Shown piece after piece: positions 39,700 to 51,359 of a DNA stretch of 64,000 bases. The number at the start of each line of letters is the position of its first letter. The first letter of the stretch is position 1. A program made the translations under genes and the position numbers. This DNA comes from Pyropia yezoensis (taxonomy: Eukaryota; Rhodophyta; Bangiophyceae; Bangiales; Bangiaceae), in NCBI GenBank assembly GCA_009829735.1, contig CM020620.1, forward strand, positions 13,017,420 to 13,081,419. Direction: 5' to 3'. The notes under the pieces are model-generated. The model was not told the DNA's origin. It saw only the letters and a list, made by a program, of their open reading frames with translations, and did not search any database.

Positions 39700-41957
39700 G
39701 TGCTCTCCTGCAAGCAAAAGAAGAGTCAGTGCGCAGGGCACATAAGCATCAGTCAAAAAAGAAGGGGAGGGGGAAGACCAGCAAGGGCAATGGAGACAGC
39801 AGGAGAGTGGGTGGGTTGGGGAGATGAAAAGGGGCGATGAGGGGTGGAGAGGTCTCGAGCCGGCGGCCAGCCGGCGGTCAAAACGGTGGTCGAGCAGGTG
39901 GCCGAGCCGGTGGCCGAGCCGGTGGCCGAGCCACCGCCGCCGACGCCGCCGCCGCCGTCGCCGCGCGCGACCAAAGCGGACGTAGCCCTCGTCGCGTGGC
40001 CGCAAACGGCGGTGCCGGTGCCGCTACCCCCTCCCCCGCGGGCGGGCGTGGCACCAGCTGGGGGGCCTGCAGGCCGATTACGACTGGCGGGGACGGCACC
40101 GGCATCGGCGGCGGCCGCAGCGGCGGCACTGGCGGTGGATGAATTGCGCTGACTTGGCGCTTGGTGAATGCCAGCGGGCGAGCCCTTGGGGTGCGGATTG
40201 CGTTGTCCACGTGGACGTGCTCGATAAAAGCGCGCCCTTTTTCACCCAATCATCGTTGAGACCGCCCGCGGAAGCGACACAGATCCGGCCTCGTCCAATC
40301 ATAGCACGTGATGGTGAAATGCTAACCAATGCTTTCAATGTTGACCGGGCCCGGATTGCGCACGGTGAATCGGCCGTGGAGGCCGATTGTCTTGACACAG
40401 CGTTCTCCTTGCTTTCTTCCCCGTAGTGCAACACACGCACTATCTATGCTACAACCATCAGCTTCTCACAGACGACGAAGAACAGAGTCTTCACCTCGTG
40501 TACAAAAAACTGTGGGGGGGGGGGGGACGGCAGAGGGGGGGTTACGGGGCCTGGGGGGTGAAGGGGAGTTTTGTCTGTTGGTGTGGCTTGATTGTTGTAT
40601 TGCATTGGGGGTCATGTACGGCAAGGCGGGCTGCTGGTAGGCTGGGATTGGGGAGGGGCGGTAACTGTGTTTGTGAGGGTCCGAGCGGAAAGAGAGGGAG
40701 GGGTGGGGGGCGCGTCGGTGACGGCCAGGCGGGATGGTCCTCCCCGCGAGGGTGGAGGGGGTCGCTCATCATGCTGCGTGCTCGGCGTGAGCGCAGGCTG
40801 TTGCTAATGATTAATCCTCAAACTAAACAACAATCTAAGCGAGTTGTGGAGACCAAACTCGGAAGAAGTTACCACGCAACTCGTCAATGAGGAGTTGCTG
40901 TGCCCCTCGACGTGGCACTGGCTTGGTTGGTCCAGAGTGGTTAGTCGTCCAAATGGTTTTAGCATGTACCTCGCGGGCCACCGTCCTTTGGGGTGCCGGG
41001 GATTCCTGAAGGGCGCCAGCCGCGGGCCTACTGGCGTCGCCGTCGCGACGCTCCCGGCTCTCCCCCCGTCTCGTGACGGCTGTCGCCTCTGCCGGTGTAT
41101 CTAGGTATTTACAAAGCGGAGGGAGACTGGGAGGGGGGGGGCGGCGGTTTGGGTGGTGGTGGCGACCGTTGGCCAATGCTGCTGCCCACCGCCGCGCAGG
41201 CGCGCCAGGTCCACCGACCTATAGTATAAATATATGTACAGTACCTACCTTCCCCCCCCGGGGAGGCCCCTTCCGCACCCCTCCCCCCTCTGAGCAGCTC
41301 CTCCCACCATATAAATAGGATTGTTGCGACGCGCTGCCGACGGCGGGGCGGTGCCGCACCAACAACGAGGCGTGGCTGACGACAAGAAGCTGGCGGCGCG
41401 GCCAGAGGGTGGGAGTGGGGAGGCTAAGGGGGTGGGTTGTATGTACCTCCATACATACATAGCGCAACCACCAGCCGCCCCCGCCCCGCCCCCCCCCCCA
41501 CCCCCCACCTCCCCACCACAAACCCGACCGCCCAACCCACCGTTTTCTTCTTACTACTGTACCTACAGTATTCACATAGATACGTACGTACGTGGGGGGG
41601 GTGCGGGGCACACCGCCCCCCCCCCTACTGTACTCTTGCTGTCATCGCGGGGGGGGGGGGAGGGGAGGCGGGATAGAGGGGCACTGCACTGCATTGGTGG
41701 TGGCCGGAGTGGCGAATAAAGGAGGGGGGGGGGGGCACGAGGGGGGTCTGCTCTGCCTGCCAGCGCAGTGGCCTGTCGGCCAGTGCCCCCCTCTCCACCG
41801 CGGGGATGGAATTGGGAGGGTGGGGGCGAGAGGCATAGGGCAGAAGGGGGGGCGCGGCTGTCTTGCCACTTAAAGTGGATTCCATATAGCTAGGCCGGTC
41901 AGAAAAGCGACATAAATTCGTCGCTAATGATCGTATCGAGCTGAAACTTTTTCACAG
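39700..41957. other. intergenic stretch with small repeats, no gene recognised
   Basis: A 12-bp tandem repeat (gagccggtggcc, about three and a half units) lies at 39892-39932. TATA-like words occur at 41222-41233 and 41308-41316, and short ACGT/ATAC repeats near 41437-41460 and 41580-41595. G and C runs are frequent. No frame carries a recognised motif. Confidence 0.5.
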
Positions 41958-41959
41958 TA

Positions 41960-43301
41960 CAGTCGGTACCCAATTTTATCCGCACGGGGAAAAACGAGAA
42001 TCGCACGGATCAATACGACCACATGCCAACCATCGATTCCAGGCACTGGGCCTATTAGTACTTGGTGCTCGCTCCCTTCACGGCAATCACATCGCGCACC
42101 CTACGGGGCATCGACTCGGTCAGAGCCTTAAAAAAGGAGGCCGGGATAGCGTTCCACTCCTCGCAGAGCGCTGCAAACAGCTCGTCCTTGCTCTGGGGCG
42201 CCGTCGGGCGTCGGCGTAGACGGCGTTCGAGCTCGGCCCACGCATTCTCGATGGGGTTCAGGTCAGGACTCTGCCCAGCCCACGGAAGCACTCGCAGGCC
42301 GAGCGCATCCTTGACAGCCGTGGACGCCTTTGCGGCGTGGCAGGGCGTTAGGTCCTCCTGTAGCCACGCAGCGTCCGGAGCCCCGAAGTCGGCGCAAATC
42401 TGGTGCACGATGTAGTCCTCCAGGATGCCAGCATACTTGTCGGCGTTCATCGTGCCGTCCACGCGTACCAGGGGCGTGCGGCCACGCGCAGAGAAGGCGC
42501 CCCACACCATGACCGACTTGCGGCCGCTCTTGAAGGTTGCCCGAAGCCGATGGGGGGCGTAACGCTCCCCGGGGCGACGCCAAGCGCGGGAAGCGCTGTC
42601 GTCCCGGACCACAAAGGAGCTCTCGTCCGTGTAAAGCACCGACGCCCACTCGGCCGACCAGCCCCACCGCTCGGTGGACCACACGAGACGCTTGGCCATA
42701 TTCTTGGCCGACAGAGAGGGTTTCTTGGCGGCCACCCGGGAGGCGAACCCCATAGCCCGGACGGCCCTACGGACCGTCGAGGGTGATACAGGGCTTTTTT
42801 TGGGCCCCCCCGTAGCCTGGGAGCGCGTCGTAAGGACCATCTCAGTCAGGGAGGCCACTGAGCGAAACCCGCTGATGTCCATCGTCCGCTTGAGGGTGCG
42901 CTGCTCGCGGTCCGTCAGAGCCTTTGGACGACCACGCTTGTCCACCCGGGGGCCCGCAGCCGCGGAGCACATGGCCTTGGCGGCGTAGGCGATGGTGCTC
43001 TTGTGGCGCCCCAATATCGTACCGACGGCCTGCAGAGACTTCCCCTGTTCGATGAGGGTGGTGATGGTTGTGCGCTCGGCGATGGACAGTGGGCGACGTG
43101 CTGATCCCGCCATGGTGCTTGGGGACCTGACCGGGGCACTACGGGCTGAGCTGTGGGCGGTTAAAGAGGGGCCATGTCGTAGCACTTGGCCGCAACCCGA
43201 CGCCGAATGCGGCAGATAGTGGCACGAGACGCATCGGGCATGCCGATTCGGGCATAACCAATTGCTACCAGAAGCGTGCGGATAAAATTGGGTGCCGACT
43301 G
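41960..43301 (-). mobile_element. Tc1/mariner DNA transposon, complete
   Basis: The 26-bp terminal inverted repeats at 41960-41985 and 43276-43301 (starting CAGTCGGTACCCAATTTT) differ at one position (T/C). TA dinucleotides flank both ends (41958-41959, 43302-43303), the standard Tc1/mariner target duplication. The element is 1342 bp with a single intact transposase gene on the minus strand. Length, ends and gene together suggest a recent insertion. Confidence 0.93.
42055..43113 (-). CDS. Tc1/mariner transposase, DD34E type (352 aa)
   Basis: Cut-and-paste transposase acting at TA sites. The start is ATG 43113 (MAGSARRPLS); the 24 open codons upstream are ignored. An N-terminal helix-turn-helix (ERTTITTLIEQGKSLQAVGTIL, then HKSTIAYAAKAM) binds the ends, followed by a GRP linker (KRGRPKAL). 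Catalytic residues are D163 (LYTDESSF), D254 (WLQEDLTPCH) and E289 (SPDLNPIENAW), with 34 residues between the last two. The usual QDN around the second Asp reads QEDL here. The frame has no defect. Confidence 0.94.
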   Translation of the reverse strand: MAGSARRPLSIAERTTITTLIEQGKSLQAVGTILGRHKSTIAYAAKAMCSAAAGPRVDKRGRPKALTDREQRTLKRTMDISGFRSVASLTEMVLTTRSQATGGPKKSPVSPSTVRRAVRAMGFASRVAAKKPSLSAKNMAKRLVWSTERWGWSAEWASVLYTDESSFVVRDDSASRAWRRPGERYAPHRLRATFKSGRKSVMVWGAFSARGRTPLVRVDGTMNADKYAGILEDYIVHQICADFGAPDAAWLQEDLTPCHAAKASTAVKDALGLRVLPWAGQSPDLNPIENAWAELERRLRRRPTAPQSKDELFAALCEEWNAIPASFFKALTESMPRRVRDVIAVKGASTKY

Positions 43302-43303
43302 TA

Positions 43304-44515
43304 CTCCTTGGTATGTCTCGGGACTGTGGCGTTCAATCTATCCTTCCGGAGCGTTTCTTGGGCGATCAAGCGTGACACGTACAGCGCAACTACGCCGTCG
43401 ATCGCAATCATGGCCCCCAAATGGCCCCCATACCGTACAATTTTCTCAACGATCGGCGCACGCGGCGCAATCGGGCTCGGATCTCCCCCTATGTGCTAGT
43501 CCGCGCGACGTGGGGGGGGAGAAACGGGTGGAACACTCGCTTGAACCCGCCGCATTGGCCGTAGTCTCCCCGTATACAGGGGGTTTTGGTGGGGGGGTGC
43601 TAGTGTGGGTGTGTCGCGGTGTCTCCTGTGGCAACCATGTCACCTGTGCTCCCTTCCCGCGTGACTCCACGGGTCGCCAACGATTTACAAGGATCACCCG
43701 CTGATTTTTCGGGTGGCACCAGCGTGGACCCCGCAGCCGTCCGTTTTTGCGGTCAGCAACACCCGCGTCTCTCTTTTCGCTCTCTCTCTCGCGTCATCCT
43801 CTCTTGCAGACACCACATGGTCCTTCCCTTGGGCTCTGAACGCTCAGCACGTCCGCCCCCACCCCTCGCCTGCAAGCCTCGGTTGTGATTGGCGGGAGGA
43901 CCGTTCTGATGGCTTTCAAGCCCATATGGCGAGCGTTTTCCACAAGGACGAGACACAGAGGGCGGGGGCTCCCTCGCGGCAGGCCATGGTCTGAAGCCGC
44001 CGGTGGCGGGCATTACGTAACGGAAGAGTGTGAGGGCGTCATGGCGCCGACGCGAGGTGGTCTTTATCATCCGCCTGCAAGGGAAGTGTGTGTTCGGGCG
44101 TTGTGCCACCAGGTCGCCACCTAAAAACGGTCCCCATTGCCCAAATCCCCCCTGCCACAGTCTCCCCACCATACATGTCATTGGACAATCGAGTGTGCGC
44201 TCGTCATGGTGCTCCCGCGGCGGTCGCGCGAGCCCTCTGGATATTTTCCGGCGGGACTGGGCGGCTGCGTCAGGGCATACAGCAGGCGGGGAGAGGTGTG
44301 TGTGTGCCACAGGCCCCGCTTCCCCAAGCTCTGCGTCACAACCGACACCACTCTCCCGCGGCAGCCACCACCGTCCACCGCACGAAGTGCCCAGCAACTC
44401 GGGGCAGGAGAGCCACTGCTCGGCCCTCCCCCCGCCTGCAGCCCCGGCACGGCCCACGGTCCTCCAGCAGCCCCCTCCCCCCCTCCTAACCACTCCCTGA
44501 GCATAGTCTGGCGGG
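43304..44515. other. intergenic stretch, no gene recognised
   Basis: Located between the Tc1/mariner element and the 3' LTR of copy C. Frames are short or low complexity; none resembles a known protein. The five bases before the LTR (44511-44515, gcggg) would be half of the target duplication of copy C. Confidence 0.5.
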
Positions 44516-44984
44516 TGTGGCAAAAACCACTTACACACACGACACCCAAGTTGGGGCGGTGTACAAGGGCTGCCTCCCGTGTCGGGGGAACCGGAAGAAG
44601 TGCAAGTCGCGCACACTCTGTCCCTGTTGTGGGGCAAACCCCCCACTGACAAACAAGAGGATGGTGTGTGGTCCAACAGTTTCTTGGTCGGGACGGGGAC
44701 GCAGGGCCAAGCCCCGCTGTCCCTCCCCTTATCCCCCCAGGGTCCCCTCAGAATCTCGCCACTCAGAATCTCCCACCCCAGCACCTGCCCACCGGGCCAC
44801 ACAAAAATTCAAGACGATAAATGCAGAAAACCCTCAAATCCAAGTTGGATTTACTACTAAGCTTACTATCCCAAACTTAGGGAATATGGACCCAAATGCA
44901 TGGGGAGGAACGGATCAGGCTAGTGGCCTGCCGCCCCTTGCATGGCACGTGTTGCCCCCCTACCTGGGGGTCAATACTGCCACA
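44516..44984 (-). repeat. family-1 3' LTR of copy C
   Basis: The LTR is 469 bp; its sense direction runs right to left from TGTGGCAG at 44984. The plus strand has an open frame across the whole LTR with a cysteine cluster (CLPCRGNRKKC, CPCC), continuing to 45026 and pointing toward the antisense gene at 45323. One of its N-terminal cysteines is Tyr in this copy. Confidence 0.9.
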
Positions 44985-44997
44985 CTCCCCTCTCCTC
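44985..44997 (-). promoter_or_regulatory. polypurine tract of copy C
   Basis: GAGGAGAGGGGAG on the minus strand, directly before the 3' LTR in the sense direction of pol and identical to the tract of Y at 18557-18569. Confidence 0.85.
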
Positions 44998-45322
44998 AGT
45001 TCCGACCGACCCGGTCGGCCCTGTGAGGGGGTGCGTAAACGCACGTCTCAGCGTTGGGGGCGCGACTTGCTGTCCCCCCTTGAGTACGTAACGCGGATGT
45101 GGAGGCGGTCACGTTGACCGCCCCTCTCCTCGAGCTTGCCCACTCGGCAGCTTGCTCTCCCCGGTTCACACTTTACCTTCACCACCACCTCCCCTTCACC
45201 TTCGACGGGGCCGCTCCACGCTGGGGAGGCCACCCGTCTACCCACGATCCGAGTCCCCCTCAACTCGAGGCGGGTCTCGTGCCGCTGTAGCCAGGGCGTC
45301 TCTCCCCAACTTGGGGAGAGCC

Positions 45323-47266
45323 ATGGCGACCCCGGGAGTGGAGACGGACTCTCTCGACGAGCGTATGGAGGACACCTCCTACGGTGCAGCGCCCGCCGGG
45401 ACTTCCGGCGGGGGCTCCGCGATCGCTCCGGGGGATGGGACTCCCGCGTCACCCGGCTTTGGGTTGACGGCGGGATCTCCCCCGGAGGCGGGACAAGTTA
45501 TCCCGCGTGAGGCCTTGGGGCGGTGGTTTTACCCCGCTTGGCCTCTATATGAGGAGGGGTTGACTGTCCTTCGCTGTGGCCGACTTGGCGCAGCGATGGG
45601 TCGGGTATGGGACCGCCTATGGGAGAAGTATCCCCGTAGGGTCGGGTTCCCTGCCGGCTTCAGGACGGACCAGTTTGCCTTCCTGGACGACGAGGAGGTC
45701 GAAGACATACAGCGGGCCAAGGCCGTGGTGGACCGCGGGGGAACTATCCCGGGTCCCGGCGACTTGCCGACCTTTACTTGGGACGCGGTGGCAACTCGCC
45801 CCCCGTACCTTCACGAGGCCGATCCGCACACTCATCACTTTGATGTGCGGATGGAGAAAGACTTCCGGCGAGGTCCCTACATGGTGACCTCGGCTCAACT
45901 TGAGTTTCCGCAGCAGTCCGCTGCAAGCAAGGAGCAGTACTACCCCAAAAAGCCCGAATGGTGGCCTCAAGTTGAGGTCCCCTACGGGTTCCCGGCGTTG
46001 CTACCACGGTTGGTTGACCACTTCGGCGCCGTCATGTTGACGGCTGGCCCCGATCACCTGGTGTGGGCCATGTTGGCCACCCAGTGGCTCCTCGAGGTCA
46101 TGTCGACCTGGGTGTCTTGTGTTCAGCGGCGGGGGATGCTCTGGCATCTCCCCCTCCGGCTTATCCAAGGTTTGGAACAGCTCACCCCTCAGCTAGTTGC
46201 TGAGGGGTGCTCATCAGGACAATTCACTCTACTTGAGCAGATGCTCCGCCTCCACAAGTTTATCGAGTGGGAGAGCATTGAGCACAAGTTGCGCCGCCCC
46301 ACTCGTGGGCCCAAGGACGATGGCGCACTTCGCCAGTTCGTGTGGGTCGCTCGTGAACTTCACGACGGCCGTGTGGTCCTACGAGAGAGGTTGGGCATCG
46401 GGGACTACCCGTATGCCCCGGGGGTGGATCGCCACACTGCGCCGCCCCCGGACAAGGCCATAGTAATGGCCGTGCCCTCATATGATGACCATATGACTCA
46501 ACCCACTGCGGGGGCCCCAAGTCGGGGTCGCAGTTACACCCGGGTCCCGCCACCTCGGCGGGCCCCTCCGCTTCCTCCTGTCCCCTACCAGCCGCACGGG
46601 GACATCCCGATTAGCGTGGCCGTTGAGTCGTCCACCCCGGTGTCGCCCAACTTGGGGGCCACCCTCCTGACGGTATACCCCAAGTTGGTGTTACCGCCCA
46701 CGCCTCTAACCTCGGAGATGATGATCACCACGTTGGTGCGCACCAATTTCTGGTTGGCCGCGTCGACCGCAACCCTTCAAAGTTCCGAGACTCCTCAACT
46801 TGAGGAGCGCGTTCGTACTGCAGTGGCGACCGCGAGTTGCGAGTCGGTGGCGGAGTTTATGACGGCCGAGTTGGCTCGCATTGGGGCTGTTATGCCCCAG
46901 CCAGCCCCACTTGGGCGTGGCAAACGTCGCGCGAGCCGGGCATACTCGCCTCCTCGCCGTCGTCGCCGACACTCGCGGCGCTCTCCCTCCGTGTCGGAAG
47001 ACGAGTTGTCTTACTCCGTCTCGGAGTCCTCGACTCCGTCAGAGTCGGAGTCGGTCCGGCGTCTGCGTCGCCAGCTTGCGCGCAAGACTAAACAGAAGGG
47101 CAGCCGCGGTCGTCGCCACTTGCGCGACCGTGAGAAGCGCGGCGGTTCCGACTTGGAGCCGCCGGCCCCGCCGACTGGTGGGGAGCGTTATCGCCGTGGG
47201 TCTCGCCGCTCGCCTCCTCGTGAGGGCGAGGGCCGTGGGGTTGGAGAGTCTAGCATGCATGCCTAG
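45323..47266 (+). CDS. antisense accessory protein of family 1 (647 aa), intact in C
   Basis: Counterpart of 16288-18231, with the same length and no indel that changes frame. The start is ATG 45323 (MATPGVETDSL). Sequence differences from the Y protein are scattered single substitutions (for example LREKYPRR versus LWEKYPRR, DVQRAKAMVD versus DIQRAKAVVD). The FGSV position reads FGAV here, while HLP is kept. The C-terminal Arg/Ser-rich tail is also kept. It converges on pol, with 111 bp between its stop and the pol stop. The two genes share neither strand nor promoter, so it may be transcribed from the 3' LTR read antisense or from sequence between LTR and gene; neither is shown. Function unknown. 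Confidence 0.8.
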   Translation: MATPGVETDSLDERMEDTSYGAAPAGTSGGGSAIAPGDGTPASPGFGLTAGSPPEAGQVIPREALGRWFYPAWPLYEEGLTVLRCGRLGAAMGRVWDRLWEKYPRRVGFPAGFRTDQFAFLDDEEVEDIQRAKAVVDRGGTIPGPGDLPTFTWDAVATRPPYLHEADPHTHHFDVRMEKDFRRGPYMVTSAQLEFPQQSAASKEQYYPKKPEWWPQVEVPYGFPALLPRLVDHFGAVMLTAGPDHLVWAMLATQWLLEVMSTWVSCVQRRGMLWHLPLRLIQGLEQLTPQLVAEGCSSGQFTLLEQMLRLHKFIEWESIEHKLRRPTRGPKDDGALRQFVWVARELHDGRVVLRERLGIGDYPYAPGVDRHTAPPPDKAIVMAVPSYDDHMTQPTAGAPSRGRSYTRVPPPRRAPPLPPVPYQPHGDIPISVAVESSTPVSPNLGATLLTVYPKLVLPPTPLTSEMMITTLVRTNFWLAASTATLQSSETPQLEERVRTAVATASCESVAEFMTAELARIGAVMPQPAPLGRGKRRASRAYSPPRRRRRHSRRSPSVSEDELSYSVSESSTPSESESVRRLRRQLARKTKQKGSRGRRHLRDREKRGGSDLEPPAPPTGGERYRRGSRRSPPREGEGRGVGESSMHA

Positions 47267-47377
47267 TTGGCAGCTGCCTTTGTTGTGAGAGTGTGAGGGT
47301 TTGGGCTGTAGTTAAAAGCCACTCTGCGTACCACTTCGACTTGAAGCACTCTCTTGGCACTGTTACTCGGCCTTCCA

Positions 47378-50300
47378 TCATGTCGAGGGAGGGCTGTTAG
47401 GGTCTATCTCATTCCGGGCACAGTATGCCCGGACCTTCTCAGCGGGAAGGTCCTCCACATACTCCCACGTATCATCCTTGGCTTTGTTGCCAAACCAACG
47501 CACCCTCAACATGAGGCGGTCAGTGTCCTCATCCCAGCCGTGGTCGATGAACTTATCGAACACGTACTCCTGCGGGCCCTGTTTGGCCGCAGGCAGCAAG
47601 GGGAGGCGCCACGCTTCCAACGCACGCGCCCAAGCTGGGTCGCCTGCAGGCGGTGGTGCAACTTTGACCACGTCCTGTCCGTTCACTGTGCGGACCCCAT
47701 CGTCAATTTCGATGGTGAAGCGCCGCCCATCAGTACGAAGGACCTGGTACGGCCCCTTCGTCTGGAATACCAACTTACCCCCAGTTGGGGTGTGTGAGTG
47801 TACCATCACCCAGTCACCCTGCTCGGGGACATGCTTAGCATTGCGCACCTTTTTGTCAAAGGTACGCTTGTAGCGCTTTTGTGCTTTGTCCATCTCAGCC
47901 CTGACTTTAGGGATGAGGTTTTCAAGCCTAGCAGCGAAATCCGCCTTACTCTCAGTAGGAGTAGGCGTACTGCCACCATCCTCCCTAGTTGGGAGCGGCC
48001 GCCGCACGGCAATAGACCGCACGCGACGGGGGGTCACAAAAGCGAGGGGTACTTCCCCGGTAGATGAGTGAACCTGCGAATTGTAGGCAGTGGTAAGAAT
48101 AGAAATGTATTGGTCCTACGTTTTCACATGCTCACTCACATAGTGGCGCAGCTGCCGAACAATAGTTTTGTTGAAGCGCTCCACCTGCCCGTTAGTTTGT
48201 GGGTGGTAGGGGGTGGCATAGTTTGCCTTAACCCCCAACATATCCAGCACTCCCTGAAACAGTACAGACGCAAATTGCGGTCCATTGTCCGATAGTGTAC
48301 TATCCGGAATGCCATACGCGGCAACCCAGTGATCTAGGAAGGCTGACACGACCGACATGGCCGTGATCTCTGCCAGTGGGATCGCTCGCGTAAGTTTCGT
48401 GAAGCGGTCACAGATGACCAGGAGGTACTGGTTGCCCTCCTCGGTCACTGGCAGTGGCCCAAGGATGCTCATCGCCAACGCGGCAAAGGGCTCCTTGGCC
48501 GGGAACAATAGCATAGCCGTAGTAGGCCGCCGTTCCATCAGACGGTTCTGTGCACAACTTGTGCAGGCAGCCACCCAACTGTAGATGTCCACCACCATGG
48601 ACGGCCAGTAGTACCTGGTCCTCAGGGTCTGGTACAGATTACTAGACCCCAGGTGTCCACCTGTGGGAGCGTTATGCTCCCTCTCAAGGATACTGTCCTT
48701 GAGGGATGCGGGGACGACTAGTTGTTCGGTCCCCTGGAATACCCCCCTCCTCATGAGGAGACCATCGTCTCCCAGAAAGAACCGCGTCTCCGCCACTGTA
48801 TCCAGTGTATCCCTCTGCGACTTGCAGAAGGGATCCTCGGCCTGGGCCTTCACCACCTCGTCCATGGACAGGGGCAAGTACTTCTTGTTCCCTGGCGCCT
48901 CGGGGTTCAACACCTGACCCGAGCGCGTGACTACCCCCACGATGGGGATGTCCTCATCGACTGGGTTAGTGTCCAGCCCCTCGGTAGGTACCCGAGAAAG
49001 GCCGTCGGCAAGGGCATGTTGCCTGCCAGGTCGGTACTCAATATCAAAGTTGAAGGGTGCCAGTCGCACCCTCCACCGGTTGAGACGAGTGTTCGTACAG
49101 TCCGTCTTAAAGATGAACTGCAACGCGCGGTGGTCACAGCGGATGAGGAACTTCTCACCCACTAGGTAGTGACGAAGTGACGTCACCGCCCACACCACTG
49201 CGAGTCCTTCCAACTCGGTGACTCCGTAGTTCTTCTCGGCCGAGTTCAGCCCCTTGCTGAAGTATCCCACCGGCAAGTACTCCTTGTCCGGCGGCTGCTG
49301 AAGCAATACACAACCAATTTGGTCGTAGCTAGCGTCCACATCCAGGATGTAGTGGCCTCCCAACCTGGGAATAGCCAGGATAGGGGGCTTCAGCAGAAGG
49401 TCCCGAAGAGTCTCAAAGGATTCCAGCTCCACCCGACTTGGGGGTGGCAGGTTCTTCGGTAGCGTTGAGCTCACTAACTCATTCAACGGCTTCGCCACCT
49501 TGGCGAAGCACTTGGTGAAACGTCGGTAAACGTTACACATCCCGAGGAAGCTCCTCATCTGGGTCTGGGTCCGGGGGTACTGAGCCTTACGGATGGCCCT
49601 CAAGTTCTTCTCGTTGACACTGAGACGCCCCGGACGGACAACATGTCCCAAGTATTCCACCTCTTGAGTGAAGAGGTGGCACTTACTCGCCTTCAGTGAC
49701 ACACCGGCGTCAGCAAGTAGCTTGAACACCTGGCCAAGATGGCCAATGTGTTCCTCCGGACTTCGGGAGAACACAATGATATCGTCTAGGTACACGAGAC
49801 AGATTTGCCACCGTACTCCGGCCAGAATCATGTCCATAGCGCGCTGGAAAGTTGCCGGCGCGTTGCACAGTCCAAACGGTAGTCGCTTGCACTGGTAGGT
49901 ACCACAGTGACAGGTAAAGGTAGTTTTATGCCTGTCTTCCGGGGCAATGGGAATTTGCCAGTACCCCGCATTACAGTCCAGGGTAGAGAACACGTTAGCC
50001 TCCCCCAGAGAGTCCAGACAGTCGTCCATCCTAGGTAGGGGATAACTGTCCTTCACCGTGCTCTCGTTGAGCTTACGGTAGTCGATACAGAACCGGGGGG
50101 TCCCATCAACTTTGGGGACGATAACCACCGGACTCGCCCACTCGGCGTTACTGGCCTCGATAACATCGAGGGCCTCCATGCGAGCAACTTGCTCCTTAAC
50201 GAGGGCCCTTGAACGGGGTCCTCCCCTATACGGTTGTTGGCGTATAGGGGGTGCACCGGGCTTCAACTCTATCCGGTGTTGGGTAGCTCTCATGAGTCCC

Positions 50301-51359
50301 AATTGACCATCCCACAACTTGTGATATTGGTCCAAGAGGCGTTCAACTTGAACCCTCAACCTGGGTGGAACACCCTCCATGTTCACATGGGGCCGAGGAG
50401 AGGCGGCCGACTTGGCTTGATGCTTCTCCTTTCCGGACTTCGGGTCGCTACTTGCGCCCGCGTTGAGGGTGACCGCTACTACCGGTCCCTCGTGTTGGTC
50501 GATATAGCCGAACTTGGCTCCCGACTTGGAGTACTTGGGCGACGAGCTCAGGTTCATCACCTGGATCCTCCACGGGACTCCAGCTTTGGAGTCCATCATG
50601 CCAAGGGCAACATGCACTTGGTGCTTGCGAGCAAGACGGGGGTAAGGGTGCACCAGCCCGTTCCCCGTATAATCAGTTACAACATCAACGTGCGCCACCG
50701 AGTTGGGGGGCAACGTGACTTTACGGGCTAAACGCAGGGTAGCAGTAAACCCTTCTCTCACAGAGCAAACAGGCTTCGACTGTGAGACTGTCACAGGAGC
50801 CACAAACTTTCCCTTACCAAGGATGGGGATAGTCTCCCCATTCATCAACTTGACCCAGTACTCAGGGCCACAAATCAACGGCACTTGTGTTACGACATAA
50901 GGGGTACCCAGAAGGGGGTACCGATACATTCTCAGCTACACCATAGGTCACGTCGACCTCATGGGTCCCCAACCTAGTTGGTAGGGTCACGGCACCAACG
51001 ATGGGAAGTACCCCACCATTGACATCGATCAGATGGTCAGCTTTAGACTTCCAGCGTTGGAGCTTCATCTCCTTTGGTAATAGCGACTTGCGTATCAAGA
51101 AGGCTCCTGACCCGGTATAAAGTACGATACGGGCACAACAGGCGCGGCCGGGGGCAAGTTGCACCCGTCCAGCCACCTGGAAGTTCTCACCCGTCAGCAC
51201 CGCGATGACCCGACGTGGGTTTACGTTCTTGGGGAGTCCTACCCGAGGTGGGTGGACTCCCTTAGGTCGCCGCAGTATCCGGCACGGTTGATTCGTCCTC
51301 TTGACCCACTTGGCCGAGGCTGCCGTTGTGAGCTTCGGACGACCAGCTCCAACGGTCAT
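47378..51359 (-). pseudogene. pol: pol of copy C: protease to chromodomain, broken
   Basis: Same domain order as Y. ATG at 51359 overlaps the gag stop as ATGA. A two-base deletion near 50910 separates the protease part (51359-50862) from RT-RNase H-integrase (50929-48116). A TAG replaces a Trp codon near 48116, and the integrase C-terminus and chromodomain continue at 48037-47378. The catalytic Asp of the protease is Tyr (codon 51119-51117: YTGSG for DTGSG), so the protease would be dead even without the frameshift. YLDD and the integrase HHCC finger are intact. Confidence 0.92.
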
